Shown here piece after piece: positions 33,270 through 41,814 of a stretch of 51,854 bases of DNA. The DNA is taken from positions 1 through 51,854 of the forward strand of contig NZ_CAKJTI010000024.1 of the NCBI RefSeq assembly GCF_917563915.1, written 5' to 3'. How positions within the stretch are numbered: position 1 is the stretch's first letter; each line of letters begins with the position of its first letter. The notes under the pieces were generated by a model. It was given only the letters and a program-made list of their open reading frames with translations, made no database searches and was not told the origin of the DNA. A program made the translations under genes and the position numbers. This DNA is from Bacillus rhizoplanae (lineage in GTDB: Bacteria > Bacillota > Bacilli > Bacillales > Bacillaceae_G).

Positions 33270-34664
33270 ATGGAACTTATCATCCCATTAGATTCAGAAA
33301 GTAAGATACCACTTTACATACAAATTTATAACTATATAAAACAAGAAATCTTACAAGGAAGTATTGAGGTTGGCAGTCGTCTGCCATCTCACCGCAATTT
33401 GTCTTTGCAGCTTGGTGTAAGCCGCAATACAGTTGAATATGCATATCAGCAATTAATAGCTGAAGGGTATGTAGAAAGTAAACAAAAAAGAGGTTTATTT
33501 GTTGCTGATGCAGCTTACGATATGATCCAGACAACAAACAATAAAAATATTGCATATAAAGAGAAACCTGTTCAGGAAAATTTACGTTATGATTTCAGTC
33601 ATGGGAGCATTGATATAGACTCCTTCCCGTTGTCTACTTGGAGAAAGATAACGAATAATTGTCTCCTAGAATATGAGAATGACTTATTTACAAAAGAAGA
33701 CTCACAAGGTGAATGGCAGCTTCGCTATGAAATCTCTCGCTATCTCTATCAAGCGCGTGGTGTCCACTCTACTCCAGAACAAATTATCATCGGAGCAGGT
33801 ACACAGCCTCTTCTTTGGTTACTTTTGCAATTGCTTGGGAATGAGTATAGATATGCAATGGAAAATCTGGGTTTTCACCGAGTAAGAGCTATAATACAAA
33901 GCTGCGGATTACATATACACCCCATTTCTCTAGATGAAAAAGGTATTCGTATTTCCTCTTTACATAAAAGTGGGGCTAATGTTGTATACATAACACCTTC
34001 TCATCAATTTCCATACGGAATGATTATGCCACTTTCTCGCCGAATGGAGCTGCTAAAATGGGCAAGTGAAAATGATGGCTATATTATAGAAGATGATTAT
34101 GACGGCGAATTTCGTTATACCGGAAAACCTATTCCTTCCTTACAAGGATTAGATACAAATGGACGTGTCATTTATATGGGAACATTTTCGAAATCATTTT
34201 TGCCTTCAATCCGAATGAGTTATATGGTTCTTCCACAAGCCCTGCTAAAAACTTACCAACATGATGGTACCATCTTCAAGCAAACTGTCTCAAAAATACA
34301 ACAACTCACGTTTGCGACGTTTATGAGAGAAGGTTATTGGAATCGACACTTGAATCGAATCCGCACTGTATATAAAAAGAAACATCAATTATTAGTACAT
34401 ACAATTCAACAAGAAATGGGAACATCTGTCGATATCATAGGTTCTCAGTCAGGACTTCATATTGTATTACATGTTCATAACGGAATGAATGAACATGAGC
34501 TTATCGATAAGGCAGCTGAAAATCGTGTCAAAGTATATCCTCTTTCTCTATATGATGCAGTAAATGCTTTACAGAAGGAATCTTACGTATTGATGGGGTT
34601 TGGAGGGTTATCAGCAAACGACATTCTCTGTGCTATACAATTATTAAAGAAAGCTTGGTTTTAG
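33270..34664 (+). CDS. MocR/GabR-type transcription regulator
   Basis: The 464-residue protein joins a GntR-type winged helix (LYIQIYNYIKQEILQGSI ... GVSRNTVEYAYQQLIAEGYVES, about 15-75) to a class I aminotransferase-like domain. The PLP region is intact: EDDYDGEFRY and MGTFSKSFLPSIRM with the Schiff-base lysine. Proteins of this type sense an amino compound through PLP. The ATG at 33270, six bases after GGAAG, is preferred over one two codons earlier. It may control itself and the divergent GNAT gene. Confidence 0.92.
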   Translation: MELIIPLDSESKIPLYIQIYNYIKQEILQGSIEVGSRLPSHRNLSLQLGVSRNTVEYAYQQLIAEGYVESKQKRGLFVADAAYDMIQTTNNKNIAYKEKPVQENLRYDFSHGSIDIDSFPLSTWRKITNNCLLEYENDLFTKEDSQGEWQLRYEISRYLYQARGVHSTPEQIIIGAGTQPLLWLLLQLLGNEYRYAMENLGFHRVRAIIQSCGLHIHPISLDEKGIRISSLHKSGANVVYITPSHQFPYGMIMPLSRRMELLKWASENDGYIIEDDYDGEFRYTGKPIPSLQGLDTNGRVIYMGTFSKSFLPSIRMSYMVLPQALLKTYQHDGTIFKQTVSKIQQLTFATFMREGYWNRHLNRIRTVYKKKHQLLVHTIQQEMGTSVDIIGSQSGLHIVLHVHNGMNEHELIDKAAENRVKVYPLSLYDAVNALQKESYVLMGFGGLSANDILCAIQLLKKAWF

Positions 34665-35032
34665 TGTTGCTTTAGAATAAAGTTTGATCAAATTGATACT
34701 AATAACTTTAATAAATGAACAAAAGGAAAGAGCGTGTTTTGAAAAAAGATTGATCAAAACATGCTCTTAATATATCCCGGTAAATCAATCTTTTATAAAA
34801 AAGATTGATCATTTCTGTTATCCTTATTCAATTAAAGCGCTCGATTGTGGAAGATCTTAATTACTATGTCTTATTGAACAAACCTACCTCTTTACTTTAC
34901 AAAAAGTGAGCATTTACTTTTTATAAGAACATATGTTCGCGCATGAAAGTTAGCTGTTATAATGATGTCTGGGTAATAATAAGTAAGTTACCGTTGCTTA
35001 TTAAAAAAGCAAGGCACGATTGGCCCCGCTTG
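34665..35032. other. Spacer with repeated TTGATCA motifs and hairpins
   Basis: AAGAGC-TGTTTTG arms at about 34728-34768 form a terminator-like hairpin for the MocR gene. AAAAAAGATTGATCA occurs twice (near 34743 and 34799) and TTTGATCA once more at 34683. A second hairpin AATCAATCTTTT/AAAAGATTGAT spans about 34782-34810. No ORF with a ribosome site was found. Confidence 0.5.
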
Positions 35033-35036
35033 TTAT
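35008..35036 (-). terminator. Terminator of the cupredoxin gene
   Basis: AAGC-GGGGC pairs with GCC-TTGCTT around CAATCGT, followed by six T residues on the minus strand. Confidence 0.65.
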
Positions 35037-35422
35037 TTGACTATCACTTTTCCATCCATTCCTTTCTGGAAATGGTACCGACATATCAGTTCATATGTAC
35101 CGGGCTTTTTAGGTTTCACGGTTATGTTTTTTTCTTTTCCCGGCTGGACTTCGGCGTCAATTCCGAGCTTTTCCACTGTGAAGGTGTGCTCTTTATTACC
35201 TTGGTTTTTCAATATCAACGTTGTCGTTCTTCCAATCGGAATAGTGATGACGTTCGGATTAAAGTAATCATCGTTCAACTCGACCTCAATCACTTTCACT
35301 GACTCAATAGGCTGTGTTACGACGCCGGGTTCGGCAAATACACTGAGTGAGCCTGGAGTTGTCACAACCACAATCATCGCAAGCAAAACGACCAATCCAG
35401 TTAACCACTTTTTCACAGACAT
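35033..35422 (-). CDS. Secreted or membrane-tethered cupredoxin-like protein
   Basis: The 129-residue protein has a signal peptide (KKWLTGLVVLLAMIVVVTTPG) with a likely cut after SVFA. The mature part is a cupredoxin fold with possible copper ligands His in NKEHTF and Cys-His-Met in LICRYHFQKGM. It would carry electrons or bind copper outside the cell. Local GC is higher than around it (28 of 60 bases in 35101-35160), which suggests acquisition from elsewhere. ATG 35422 is seven bases after GGAAGG. Confidence 0.85.
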   Translation of the reverse strand: MSVKKWLTGLVVLLAMIVVVTTPGSLSVFAEPGVVTQPIESVKVIEVELNDDYFNPNVITIPIGRTTTLILKNQGNKEHTFTVEKLGIDAEVQPGKEKNITVKPKKPGTYELICRYHFQKGMDGKVIVK

Positions 35423-35599
35423 TCGCAATCCTTCCTTTCCTAAGCACTATTGTTTTCCAATTCATAAAATATTATCACTATAAATGGGGTTCCAACGTGC
35501 TTCAAATAGTAACTCTTTATCTGAAACAGTGACAAAGAAAAAAGATCGACTCTATTTACGATCTTCTGAAATCCATTCTTCTTCAATTAATCTGCACCA

Positions 35600-35710
35600 T
35601 TAGTTTAAGTGTAATACTTCACATTCAAACAAAATATTTTCATCATCTTCAAGTTGATCTTCCACAATCTGGCCCTTTAATTGAACAATACAACTGGGGT
35701 TTAAGGGTCA
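35600..35710 (-). pseudogene. Fragment of an unknown coding sequence
   Basis: An open stretch without a start codon encodes about 37 residues, including IVQLKGQIVEDQLEDDENI, ending in HLN and a stop. The acidic, protein-like composition suggests the 3' remnant of a lost gene. It is too short to name. Confidence 0.3.
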
Positions 35711-35740
35711 AAAGAAAAACCCTAAATTAATACAGAGTTT

Positions 35741-35800
35741 TATCAAATTTTTTTATAAATTATCGAACTTTTTTACAAATTATCAAACCTTATTTTAAAT
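35741..35800. repeat. Three 20-bp imperfect tandem repeats
   Basis: Units start with TATC and end with AAAT at 35741, 35761 and 35781. They share TATCRAAYYTT and differ in the AT-rich middle. Confidence 0.6.
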
Positions 35801-35824
35801 CAACATTTAGGTAACATAAGCAAC

Positions 35825-35872
35825 AAAAAAAGTGCTGTAAACGATGTATTTTATCTGTTTACAGCACTTTTT
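35825..35872 (-). terminator. Terminator of the sulP operon, repeated at 38742
   Basis: AAAAAGTGCTGTAAAC pairs perfectly with GTTTACAGCACTTTTT over a 14-base loop. A near-identical copy lies at 38742-38790 on the other side of the operon. Confidence 0.85.
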
Positions 35873-35956
35873 CATTTCTTATTTAAGATAAGGGCTTTAT
35901 TGTCCTATAGGATAAAAAGGGCACCTTGTTTTCTTGCATATCCTGACAGATCTTTT

Positions 35957-37699
35957 TTAATAATCTAATGCACTCACTGGTTGAGGTTGATGAGAAAGTT
36001 GGGTGCATTCACGAAAAGCAAAATGTTTACACTCTATACATTTTTTCGTATCCAACTGTTCTAGAGCATAAGTAATAGCTTCTCCTGTGTGATCAAAAAA
36101 GTTCTTTTCTCCGATTTCATCATACAATCCATTTTTATCTAAAGTTGCTTTTAACTCTGATTGAATTCCTGAAACAAGAAGTACGCCACCTTGTTTTTTA
36201 AAATGATGAACAATATTCCTAAAATAGGATTCTCCTGTTGTATCAATAAAAGGAACCTTTCCCATACGTAAAATTAATACTTTTGGTTTATAATGAATAG
36301 TTGCTAAAATGTTTTGTTCAAACGTTTGAGCAGCTCCAAAGAATAACGGACCTTCTATTGTATAAATACTAATTTGTGGACAATCATGCGTTTTATTCAC
36401 CACATGTGGCAGCAATTTTTCGTTCTTTCTTGTATGATCAGGAAGCACTTTAGATATAACAAGCATGTTACTCATACGTTTTGTAAATAAAATAATAGCT
36501 AGAATAAGACCGATTTCTACAGCTGTTGTCAAACTAGTAAATACAGTAAACAAAAATGTTACAAGTAATACAAGAGAATCTCCTGTTTTCATTTTAAGGA
36601 TGTGAGCAAAATGTTTTTGTTCACTCATATTCCAAGCTACTACCATTAAAACGGGGGCCATACTAGCAAGCGGAATATGTGAAGCAGATGGAGCTAGCAG
36701 TAGAAGCGTTAATAAAACAAGCACCCCATGAATAATACCTGACATCGGAGAAGTAGCTCCACTCCTAATATTAGTTGCTGTTCGGGCAATCGCTCCAGTT
36801 GCCGGAATTCCTCCGAATAAAGGTGTAACAATATTAGCAATTCCTTGACCGATAAGCTCTTTGTTACTGTTGTGCTTACTATTTGTCATACCATCTGCCA
36901 CGACAGCCGATAAAAGAGATTCAATACTACCCAACATGGCAATAACAAATGCAGGACCAATTAACTGTTTTATACGCTCCAATGTGATTTCTGGAATATG
37001 GAACTGAGGAAGTGTATTCGGAATCGCACCATATGCTGTACCGATAGTAGGTACATGACCCGAGAAAAATACCGTTGCAATTACAGTTGAAATAACAATA
37101 CCTACTAATGAACCAGGAACTTTTGGTAAAATTTTTGGTGTTATCAATATAACAAAAAGGCAAATCAAAGCAGTTATAATACTATAAAAATTGATGGTAT
37201 CAATATGGATAAAGATTTCCTTCAAATTTGCTATAAATTCCTCATGCTTTTTTATACCTGTCAGCCCCAAAAAGCCAGCAATTTGTCCCGTAAAAATAGT
37301 AACAGCAATACCTGATGTAAAACCAACTGTTACAGGACGTGGAATAAACTTAATTAAAGATCCCAGTTTAAAAATCCCCATAAGGCATAAGAGAATTCCA
37401 GCTAATAAACCCGCCAGTAATAAATTTTCATATCCATAAGTAATTACAATGCCTAAAAGAATCGGAACAAAAGCACCTGTCGGTCCTCCAATTTGATACT
37501 TCGAACCACCAAATAGCGAAGTGAGGATCCCAGCAATACATGTTGTATAAATCCCGTATTCTGGTTTAACCCCAGAAGCTATAGCAAAAGACATAGCAAG
37601 TGGAATCGCAACAACTGCGACAATTGTTCCTGAAAGAAGATCCTTTTGAAGATGTCCCAATGAGTATCCTTCAAATCTTCCTGTATATAACCCTTTCAT
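35957..37699 (-). CDS. SulP-family anion transporter with STAS domain
   Basis: The 580-residue protein has 10-12 membrane helices. It has the SulP signature regions DLLSGTIVAVVAIPLAMSFAIASGV and QIGGPTGAFVPI (about 18-80) and GGIPATGAIARTATNIRSGATSP (about 300). A C-terminal STAS domain lies at about 440-550. It imports sulfate, bicarbonate or a similar anion. The tail has an unusual CIECKHFAFREC cysteine group that could bind metal or sense redox. It is the last gene of an operon with arsR and a Cys-rich gene. Confidence 0.93.
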   Translation of the reverse strand: MKGLYTGRFEGYSLGHLQKDLLSGTIVAVVAIPLAMSFAIASGVKPEYGIYTTCIAGILTSLFGGSKYQIGGPTGAFVPILLGIVITYGYENLLLAGLLAGILLCLMGIFKLGSLIKFIPRPVTVGFTSGIAVTIFTGQIAGFLGLTGIKKHEEFIANLKEIFIHIDTINFYSIITALICLFVILITPKILPKVPGSLVGIVISTVIATVFFSGHVPTIGTAYGAIPNTLPQFHIPEITLERIKQLIGPAFVIAMLGSIESLLSAVVADGMTNSKHNSNKELIGQGIANIVTPLFGGIPATGAIARTATNIRSGATSPMSGIIHGVLVLLTLLLLAPSASHIPLASMAPVLMVVAWNMSEQKHFAHILKMKTGDSLVLLVTFLFTVFTSLTTAVEIGLILAIILFTKRMSNMLVISKVLPDHTRKNEKLLPHVVNKTHDCPQISIYTIEGPLFFGAAQTFEQNILATIHYKPKVLILRMGKVPFIDTTGESYFRNIVHHFKKQGGVLLVSGIQSELKATLDKNGLYDEIGEKNFFDHTGEAITYALEQLDTKKCIECKHFAFRECTQLSHQPQPVSALDY

Positions 37700-37808
37700 A
37701 TAAACCCTTCTTTTCTATTCTTAATAAATTTTGCTTTTTCTGAAAGAATAACTATTTTTTAATAAATTCAAATTGCAAATTTTAACTTTTTCTAAAGAGA
37801 ACGTGAAC

Positions 37809-38249
37809 CTAATATTTACTATACGTTTTGTTCAAACGACATTCTAATTTACCTATATCTCCGCCTTCTTGTACGTAGGTTTTCAACCTTTCTGCTAGAA
37901 GTTCTCCACCGTGACTATCTAGCTTCTGCGTATCTATAAATGATGTAATCGATACCTTCTTTGGCGTACTATCTCTACGAAACATCTGACCCGGAATTTC
38001 GCTCCAAAAACGATTCCATTCATCCAGTAATCCTATTTGATCAAATAAAAAACTTTGAATCCCACATAACCAAGCTGTACAAGCTGTATTCCTTTCTTGA
38101 CATCCAACTCCATCTTGTAAATGTTGGCATGAAAAACAACAAGAATTCCCACTTTTAATACAAACATTGCAAACGTGATGAGCTCCTATTGAGCGAAGTA
38201 TTTCAATTCCGTGTTGGATAATAACTTCTTTCTTAACCTCAATATTCAA
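37809..38249 (-). CDS. Cysteine-rich protein of unknown function
   Basis: The 146-residue protein is not recognised. Residues 27-62 hold nine cysteines (CNVC, SCCFSC, GCQ, ACTAWLC), a pattern suited to zinc or iron-sulfur binding. The rest is soluble, with WNRFWSEIPG and a C-terminal helix. The start is TTG six bases after GGAGG, overlapping the arsR stop by 11 bases, so expression is coupled to the regulator. Confidence 0.8.
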   Translation of the reverse strand: MNIEVKKEVIIQHGIEILRSIGAHHVCNVCIKSGNSCCFSCQHLQDGVGCQERNTACTAWLCGIQSFLFDQIGLLDEWNRFWSEIPGQMFRRDSTPKKVSITSFIDTQKLDSHGGELLAERLKTYVQEGGDIGKLECRLNKTYSKY

Positions 38250-38604
38250 CCCGTACCTCCTTGGCTATCGTTTCACCGTCTGTTTCATCTAGTTCTTCTA
38301 ACATTGAAATCGTATCAATCAAATGGTTATTAAAAATTTTCCGTGCAACTTCCAATAAATTCATAATCATAGGATCTCGAAGAGAATATAAAACTCGTTT
38401 TCCATCTTTGGTACCAACAACAATATTTTTTGCACGTAACACACTTAACTGTTGAGAAACCGCAGAACCTTCCTTATTAAGAATGCTTTGAATTTCATTT
38501 ACACTTTTTTCCCCCTCTGACAGCAATTCGAGAATACGAATTCGCAAGGGATGTGATAAAGCTTTAAAAAAATCAGCCTTAAATTGTTGCATTTCCCCTC
38601 CCAT
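38239..38604 (-). CDS. ArsR-family transcription repressor
   Basis: The 121-residue protein is a winged-helix ArsR/SmtB type: FFKALSHPLRIRILELLSEGEKSVNEIQ, then the recognition helix GSAVSQQLSVLRAKNIV and the wing GTKDGKRVLYSL. It has no cysteine at all, so it cannot use the usual ArsR or SqrR thiol sites; a His/Asp metal site or another ligand is needed. ATG 38604 is seven bases after GGAGG. A 24-bp perfect palindrome 40 bases upstream is the likely operator. Confidence 0.9.
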   Translation of the reverse strand: MGGEMQQFKADFFKALSHPLRIRILELLSEGEKSVNEIQSILNKEGSAVSQQLSVLRAKNIVVGTKDGKRVLYSLRDPMIMNLLEVARKIFNNHLIDTISMLEELDETDGETIAKEVRVEY

Positions 38605-38644
38605 TAAAACACCTCCATTACTTATTGTTAATTTTAAATAACCC

Positions 38645-38694
38645 AGAAGTATCATATACATCTTCAAATGTTTGAAGATGTATATGATACTTCT
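38645..38694 (-). promoter_or_regulatory. 50-bp palindrome, probable ArsR operator
   Basis: Arms 38645-38668 and 38671-38694 are perfect 24-base complements over a TG spacer. The centre reads TTCAAATGTTTGAA, close to the 12-2-12 operators of ArsR/SmtB proteins such as CadC. Confidence 0.65.
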
Positions 38695-38741
38695 AGAGTT
38701 TACAATTTTCAATACAAATCTTGAAACGTTAACAAAAACTC

Positions 38742-38790
38742 AAAAAAGTGCTGTAAACGATGTATTTCATCTGTTTACAACACCTTTTTT
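38742..38790 (+). terminator. Hairpin copy on the far side of the sulP operon
   Basis: The sequence is the same as 35825-35872 except for about three bases in the central 42. AAAAAAGTG-TGTAAAC pairs with GTTTACA-CACCTTTTTT, ending in T residues. No obvious plus-strand gene precedes it. Confidence 0.6.
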
Positions 38791-38860
38791 GATTCTGTGC
38801 CATCACTTATCCGCCTAAAATATCCCTATTTTACCTATAAATATTATATAATAATTTCGA

Positions 38861-39034
38861 GTGAATTTTCCGAAAAAAGAGTCCGTATACGATATGATGC
38901 TACAAACGATGTTTTCTTCCCCTATTTTACACATAGAAGAATTACATCCTGGCTACGAAGACCATGCAAGCAATGCAGATAACCATATCGATACTTATAT
39001 CATTTACTGTCTGTCCAAGGAAGTGTGGACCTAG
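38861..39034 (+). CDS. Short coding-like frame, possible gene remnant
   Basis: An open frame from a GTG to TAG would encode 57 residues with a natural-looking sequence (LHIEELHPGYEDHASNADNH ... YIIYCLSKEVWT). There is no clear ribosome site. It may be a decayed gene or a small protein. I do not recognise it. Confidence 0.3.
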   Translation: MNFPKKESVYDMMLQTMFSSPILHIEELHPGYEDHASNADNHIDTYIIYCLSKEVWT

Positions 39035-39102
39035 ACGAGTGGATGGAACACCCATCTTTCTTTTAATTATCAAACAACACAATATAAAAAGGAGAATACA
39101 AT

Positions 39103-39525
39103 ATGCAACTTCAAAACAAATGGATTCAAAAGGACAGCGATTATATTAGAAAACAATTAATCGCATTCAATCATTCACAAGTTTCAGGTAGTGAGAAATC
39201 ACTTGTTAAAGATGTCTGTTTAACACTAAAAAATGATAATGAAGAACTAGTGGCTGGTTTAATAGGGAATATATTTTGGCAATGCTTACACGTCAATATT
39301 TTATGGGTCAGTGATAGTCTGCGCCATCAAGGTTATGGCAGTAAACTTCTATTTGAAGCCGAACGAATAGCGAAAGAAAACCATTGTAATCTTATTAAAC
39401 TTGATACATTTAGCTTTCAAGCACCGGAATTTTATAAAAAACATGGCTATGAAGTATATGGTATTATAGAAGATTTTCCGAAAGGACATACACACTATTA
39501 CTTACAGAAAAGATTACTAGTATGA
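39103..39525 (+). CDS. GNAT acetyltransferase
   Basis: The 140-residue protein has the acetyl-CoA loop DSLRHQGYGSKLL and DTFSFQAPEFYKKHGYEVYG. This is the small single-domain GNAT group often annotated as histone acetyltransferase HPA2-like. AAAGGAG lies nine bases before the ATG. It is followed after 16 bases by another GNAT gene. Confidence 0.9.
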   Translation: MQLQNKWIQKDSDYIRKQLIAFNHSQVSGSEKSLVKDVCLTLKNDNEELVAGLIGNIFWQCLHVNILWVSDSLRHQGYGSKLLFEAERIAKENHCNLIKLDTFSFQAPEFYKKHGYEVYGIIEDFPKGHTHYYLQKRLLV

Positions 39526-39541
39526 AATGGAGAGTGATTCT

Positions 39542-40414
39542 TTGAAGATTAAAAAAAAGAATATATTAACCTCAGAAGACATACAACAAATAATCGATTT
39601 AGCAACATACTGTGAACGTAACGATGGACTGGAGTATAAACCTTCTTTATATGTAGATGTGCTCCAAACAAGAAATGAAGATCAGGTGAATGATTTTCTT
39701 TATTACCAAGACGACAAATTAGTTGGTTTTGTAAGTATGTACGAATTTGAAAGACCTACTAAACTTGAGTTAATAGGAATGGTTCATCCTTCATTTCGAA
39801 GGCAAAAAATATGTAGTAACCTTCTAGATGCAGCTTTTGACGAAATAAAAAAGCGCAACATCAATGAACTATTATTCATCGTAAATGCTGCTTCTACAAG
39901 TGGAAACGCCTTTGCTAAATCTTTTGGATTACAAATTTCGTTTAGTGAATACTCTATGCAATTTAAACGAGATTCAACATCTTTGATAGAAATGAAAGAT
40001 ACCCTTCAACTTGTACCAGCTTCAACTGAGAACTTAACGACTATCTCCAAGATTGCAAGCGAAGCCTTTGGCGATTCTTTACAGGATAATATAACATGGT
40101 TACATAAGACAATATCATCCACTAATCGATATCTCTATATTGCTCTTTTCAATCGCGAAGCAGTAGGAACGATAACCGTTTCTCACGAAGAAGAGGTCAC
40201 ATCGATCTCCGGATTTGCTGTAGATCCTTCTTATCAAGGAAGAGGAATTGGAAAAAACGTGTTACAAACTACTGTACAGCGATTATTACAAGAAGGAAAA
40301 AGAAACATTACACTAGAGGTAGAAACAGAAAATGAGAATGCTTTGCAACTTTATAAACAATGTGGTTTTGAAATTACTACAAGCTATCATTACTATGATT
40401 TGATCAACAAATAG
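39542..40414 (+). CDS. Tandem two-domain GNAT acetyltransferase
   Basis: The 290-residue protein has two GNAT domains, each with an acetyl-CoA loop: MVHPSFRRQKICSNLL (about 81-96) and VDPSYQGRGIGKNVL (about 232-246). Both look intact, although the first loop has Q-K-I-C in place of G-x-G. The start is TTG nine bases after GGAG; an ATG five codons earlier has no ribosome site. It forms an operon with the preceding GNAT gene. Confidence 0.9.
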   Translation: MKIKKKNILTSEDIQQIIDLATYCERNDGLEYKPSLYVDVLQTRNEDQVNDFLYYQDDKLVGFVSMYEFERPTKLELIGMVHPSFRRQKICSNLLDAAFDEIKKRNINELLFIVNAASTSGNAFAKSFGLQISFSEYSMQFKRDSTSLIEMKDTLQLVPASTENLTTISKIASEAFGDSLQDNITWLHKTISSTNRYLYIALFNREAVGTITVSHEEEVTSISGFAVDPSYQGRGIGKNVLQTTVQRLLQEGKRNITLEVETENENALQLYKQCGFEITTSYHYYDLINK

Positions 40415-40440
40415 CCCGATAGTAACCGCTTTCATTTATA

Positions 40441-40475
40441 TAAAAAAGAAGAATGCATAACATTCTTCTTTTTTA
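40441..40475. terminator. Bidirectional terminator before alr
   Basis: AAAAAAGAAGAATG and CATTCTTCTTTTTT pair perfectly over CATAA between convergent genes. Confidence 0.9.
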
Positions 40476-41648
40476 CTTTCTTCTTAATGGATTTACAACT
40501 CCAACGATTTTACCATCTTCTTTGTATACACGTGGAATTCTTCGATCTAACATGCACGTTACTTCATAATTAATTGTCCCTAACGTATCAGCAATCTCTT
40601 CTACTGTAATCTCTTCATTACCTTGCTTACCATAGAAGACAACCTCATCCCCAACATGTACAGGCATCGCTTTTGTTACATCAAGCATAAGTTGATCCAT
40701 ACAAACACGGCCGATAATAGGTACTCTCACGCCATTAATTAACGCATATCCTTTACTTGATAATTGACGGCTAAATCCATCTGCATATCCGATTGGAATC
40801 GTAGCAATCCACTCATCACCTGTTGTAACATACGTATTTCCATAACTTACGCCTCTTCCTTTTTTCGCGTGTTTCACATGAGATACTTTTGACTTTAACG
40901 TTAAAATTGATTGAAGTGAAACTGCTTTATGGTCCACTTCTTTTGAAGGATACATTCCATATACCCCTATCCCAACACGAACCATGTTTTGAAATTCGTT
41001 ATCTAATTCCATAGTTCCTGCGCTATTGGAACTATGAATAAGCGGCAAATGAATCTCCATATCCTTTGCAGCATTTACAGCTTTCTTAAATAAATCTTTT
41101 TGCATCAACGTATATGTTTTATCTACTTCATCAGCAGTCGAGTAATGTGTAAACATTCCTTCTACTTTCACATGTTTCATTTCTTTCAATTCTTGTAGAA
41201 ATGTTGTCACTTCTTCTTCTTGTAAGCCAATTCTACTCATACCTGTATCAATTTTAATTTGAATACAGGCCTTCTTTTGCATACGTTCTGCTATATGATT
41301 GATATCTCTTAAATCTTCAATTCTATATACAGTCATCATAATATCGTATTCAATTGCATCTGCTACAGCTTCTTCCGGCGTATAACCTAAAATTAAAATT
41401 GGTACAGTAATTCCTGCTTCACGCAGTTCAATTCCTTCATCTACAAAAGCAACTGCAAAATGACTTACTCCAGCTTCAATCGCTACTTTTGCAATTTCAA
41501 TCGCACCATGACCATATCCATTTGCCTTTACCGCTGCCATCATTGCAATATTTTCATCGTTTACACGTTTTTTAAATTCTCTTACATTATGTTTTACAGT
41601 ATCTAAATTAATTTCAACAATTGTATTTCTTCCATATCTTGAAATCAT
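40473..41648 (-). CDS. alr: Alanine racemase
   Basis: The PLP enzyme makes D-alanine for the cell wall. The 391-residue protein has the cofactor lysine K41 in MAAVKANGYGHGA and the catalytic Tyr Y269 in GVSYGNTY, plus the C-terminal beta domain with GRVCMDQLMLDVT. Length is normal. AGGAG is about ten bases before the ATG. The B. cereus group has more than one alanine racemase; which one this is cannot be settled here. Confidence 0.95.
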   Translation of the reverse strand: MISRYGRNTIVEINLDTVKHNVREFKKRVNDENIAMMAAVKANGYGHGAIEIAKVAIEAGVSHFAVAFVDEGIELREAGITVPILILGYTPEEAVADAIEYDIMMTVYRIEDLRDINHIAERMQKKACIQIKIDTGMSRIGLQEEEVTTFLQELKEMKHVKVEGMFTHYSTADEVDKTYTLMQKDLFKKAVNAAKDMEIHLPLIHSSNSAGTMELDNEFQNMVRVGIGVYGMYPSKEVDHKAVSLQSILTLKSKVSHVKHAKKGRGVSYGNTYVTTGDEWIATIPIGYADGFSRQLSSKGYALINGVRVPIIGRVCMDQLMLDVTKAMPVHVGDEVVFYGKQGNEEITVEEIADTLGTINYEVTCMLDRRIPRVYKEDGKIVGVVNPLRRK

Positions 41649-41814
41649 TATTCTAACTCCTAACTCAATAATTCCATTCTATTTATCGTTCAATAGGACC
41701 TTTAACAATATAATACTTTTCATTTTTTTCGTCAAACTACAAGAATCTTCAGAATTTTGAATATGATAAAATACTCTTAAGACACTATTATAAACGGATG
41801 TGAGGAGAAACACA

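Larger units (their letters stand above)
35423..35956. other. Spacer with gene fragment, tandem repeats and terminator
   Basis: From left to right it holds a short hairpin near 35537-35565, a coding-like fragment on the minus strand (35600-35710), three 20-bp tandem repeats (35741-35800) and a strong hairpin (35825-35872) that ends the sulP operon. Confidence 0.55.
38605..39102. other. Spacer upstream of arsR
   Basis: It holds the 50-bp palindrome (38645-38694), the repeated hairpin (38742-38790) and a short open frame with coding-like sequence (38861-39034). Confidence 0.55.

Noticed and set aside
35741-35800. Minimal CRISPR array
   Set aside because: The units are tandem with no spacers and no cas gene is present.
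38605-38712. Longer N-terminus of ArsR
   Set aside because: The extra codons are the arms of the 50-bp palindrome and no ribosome site precedes them.
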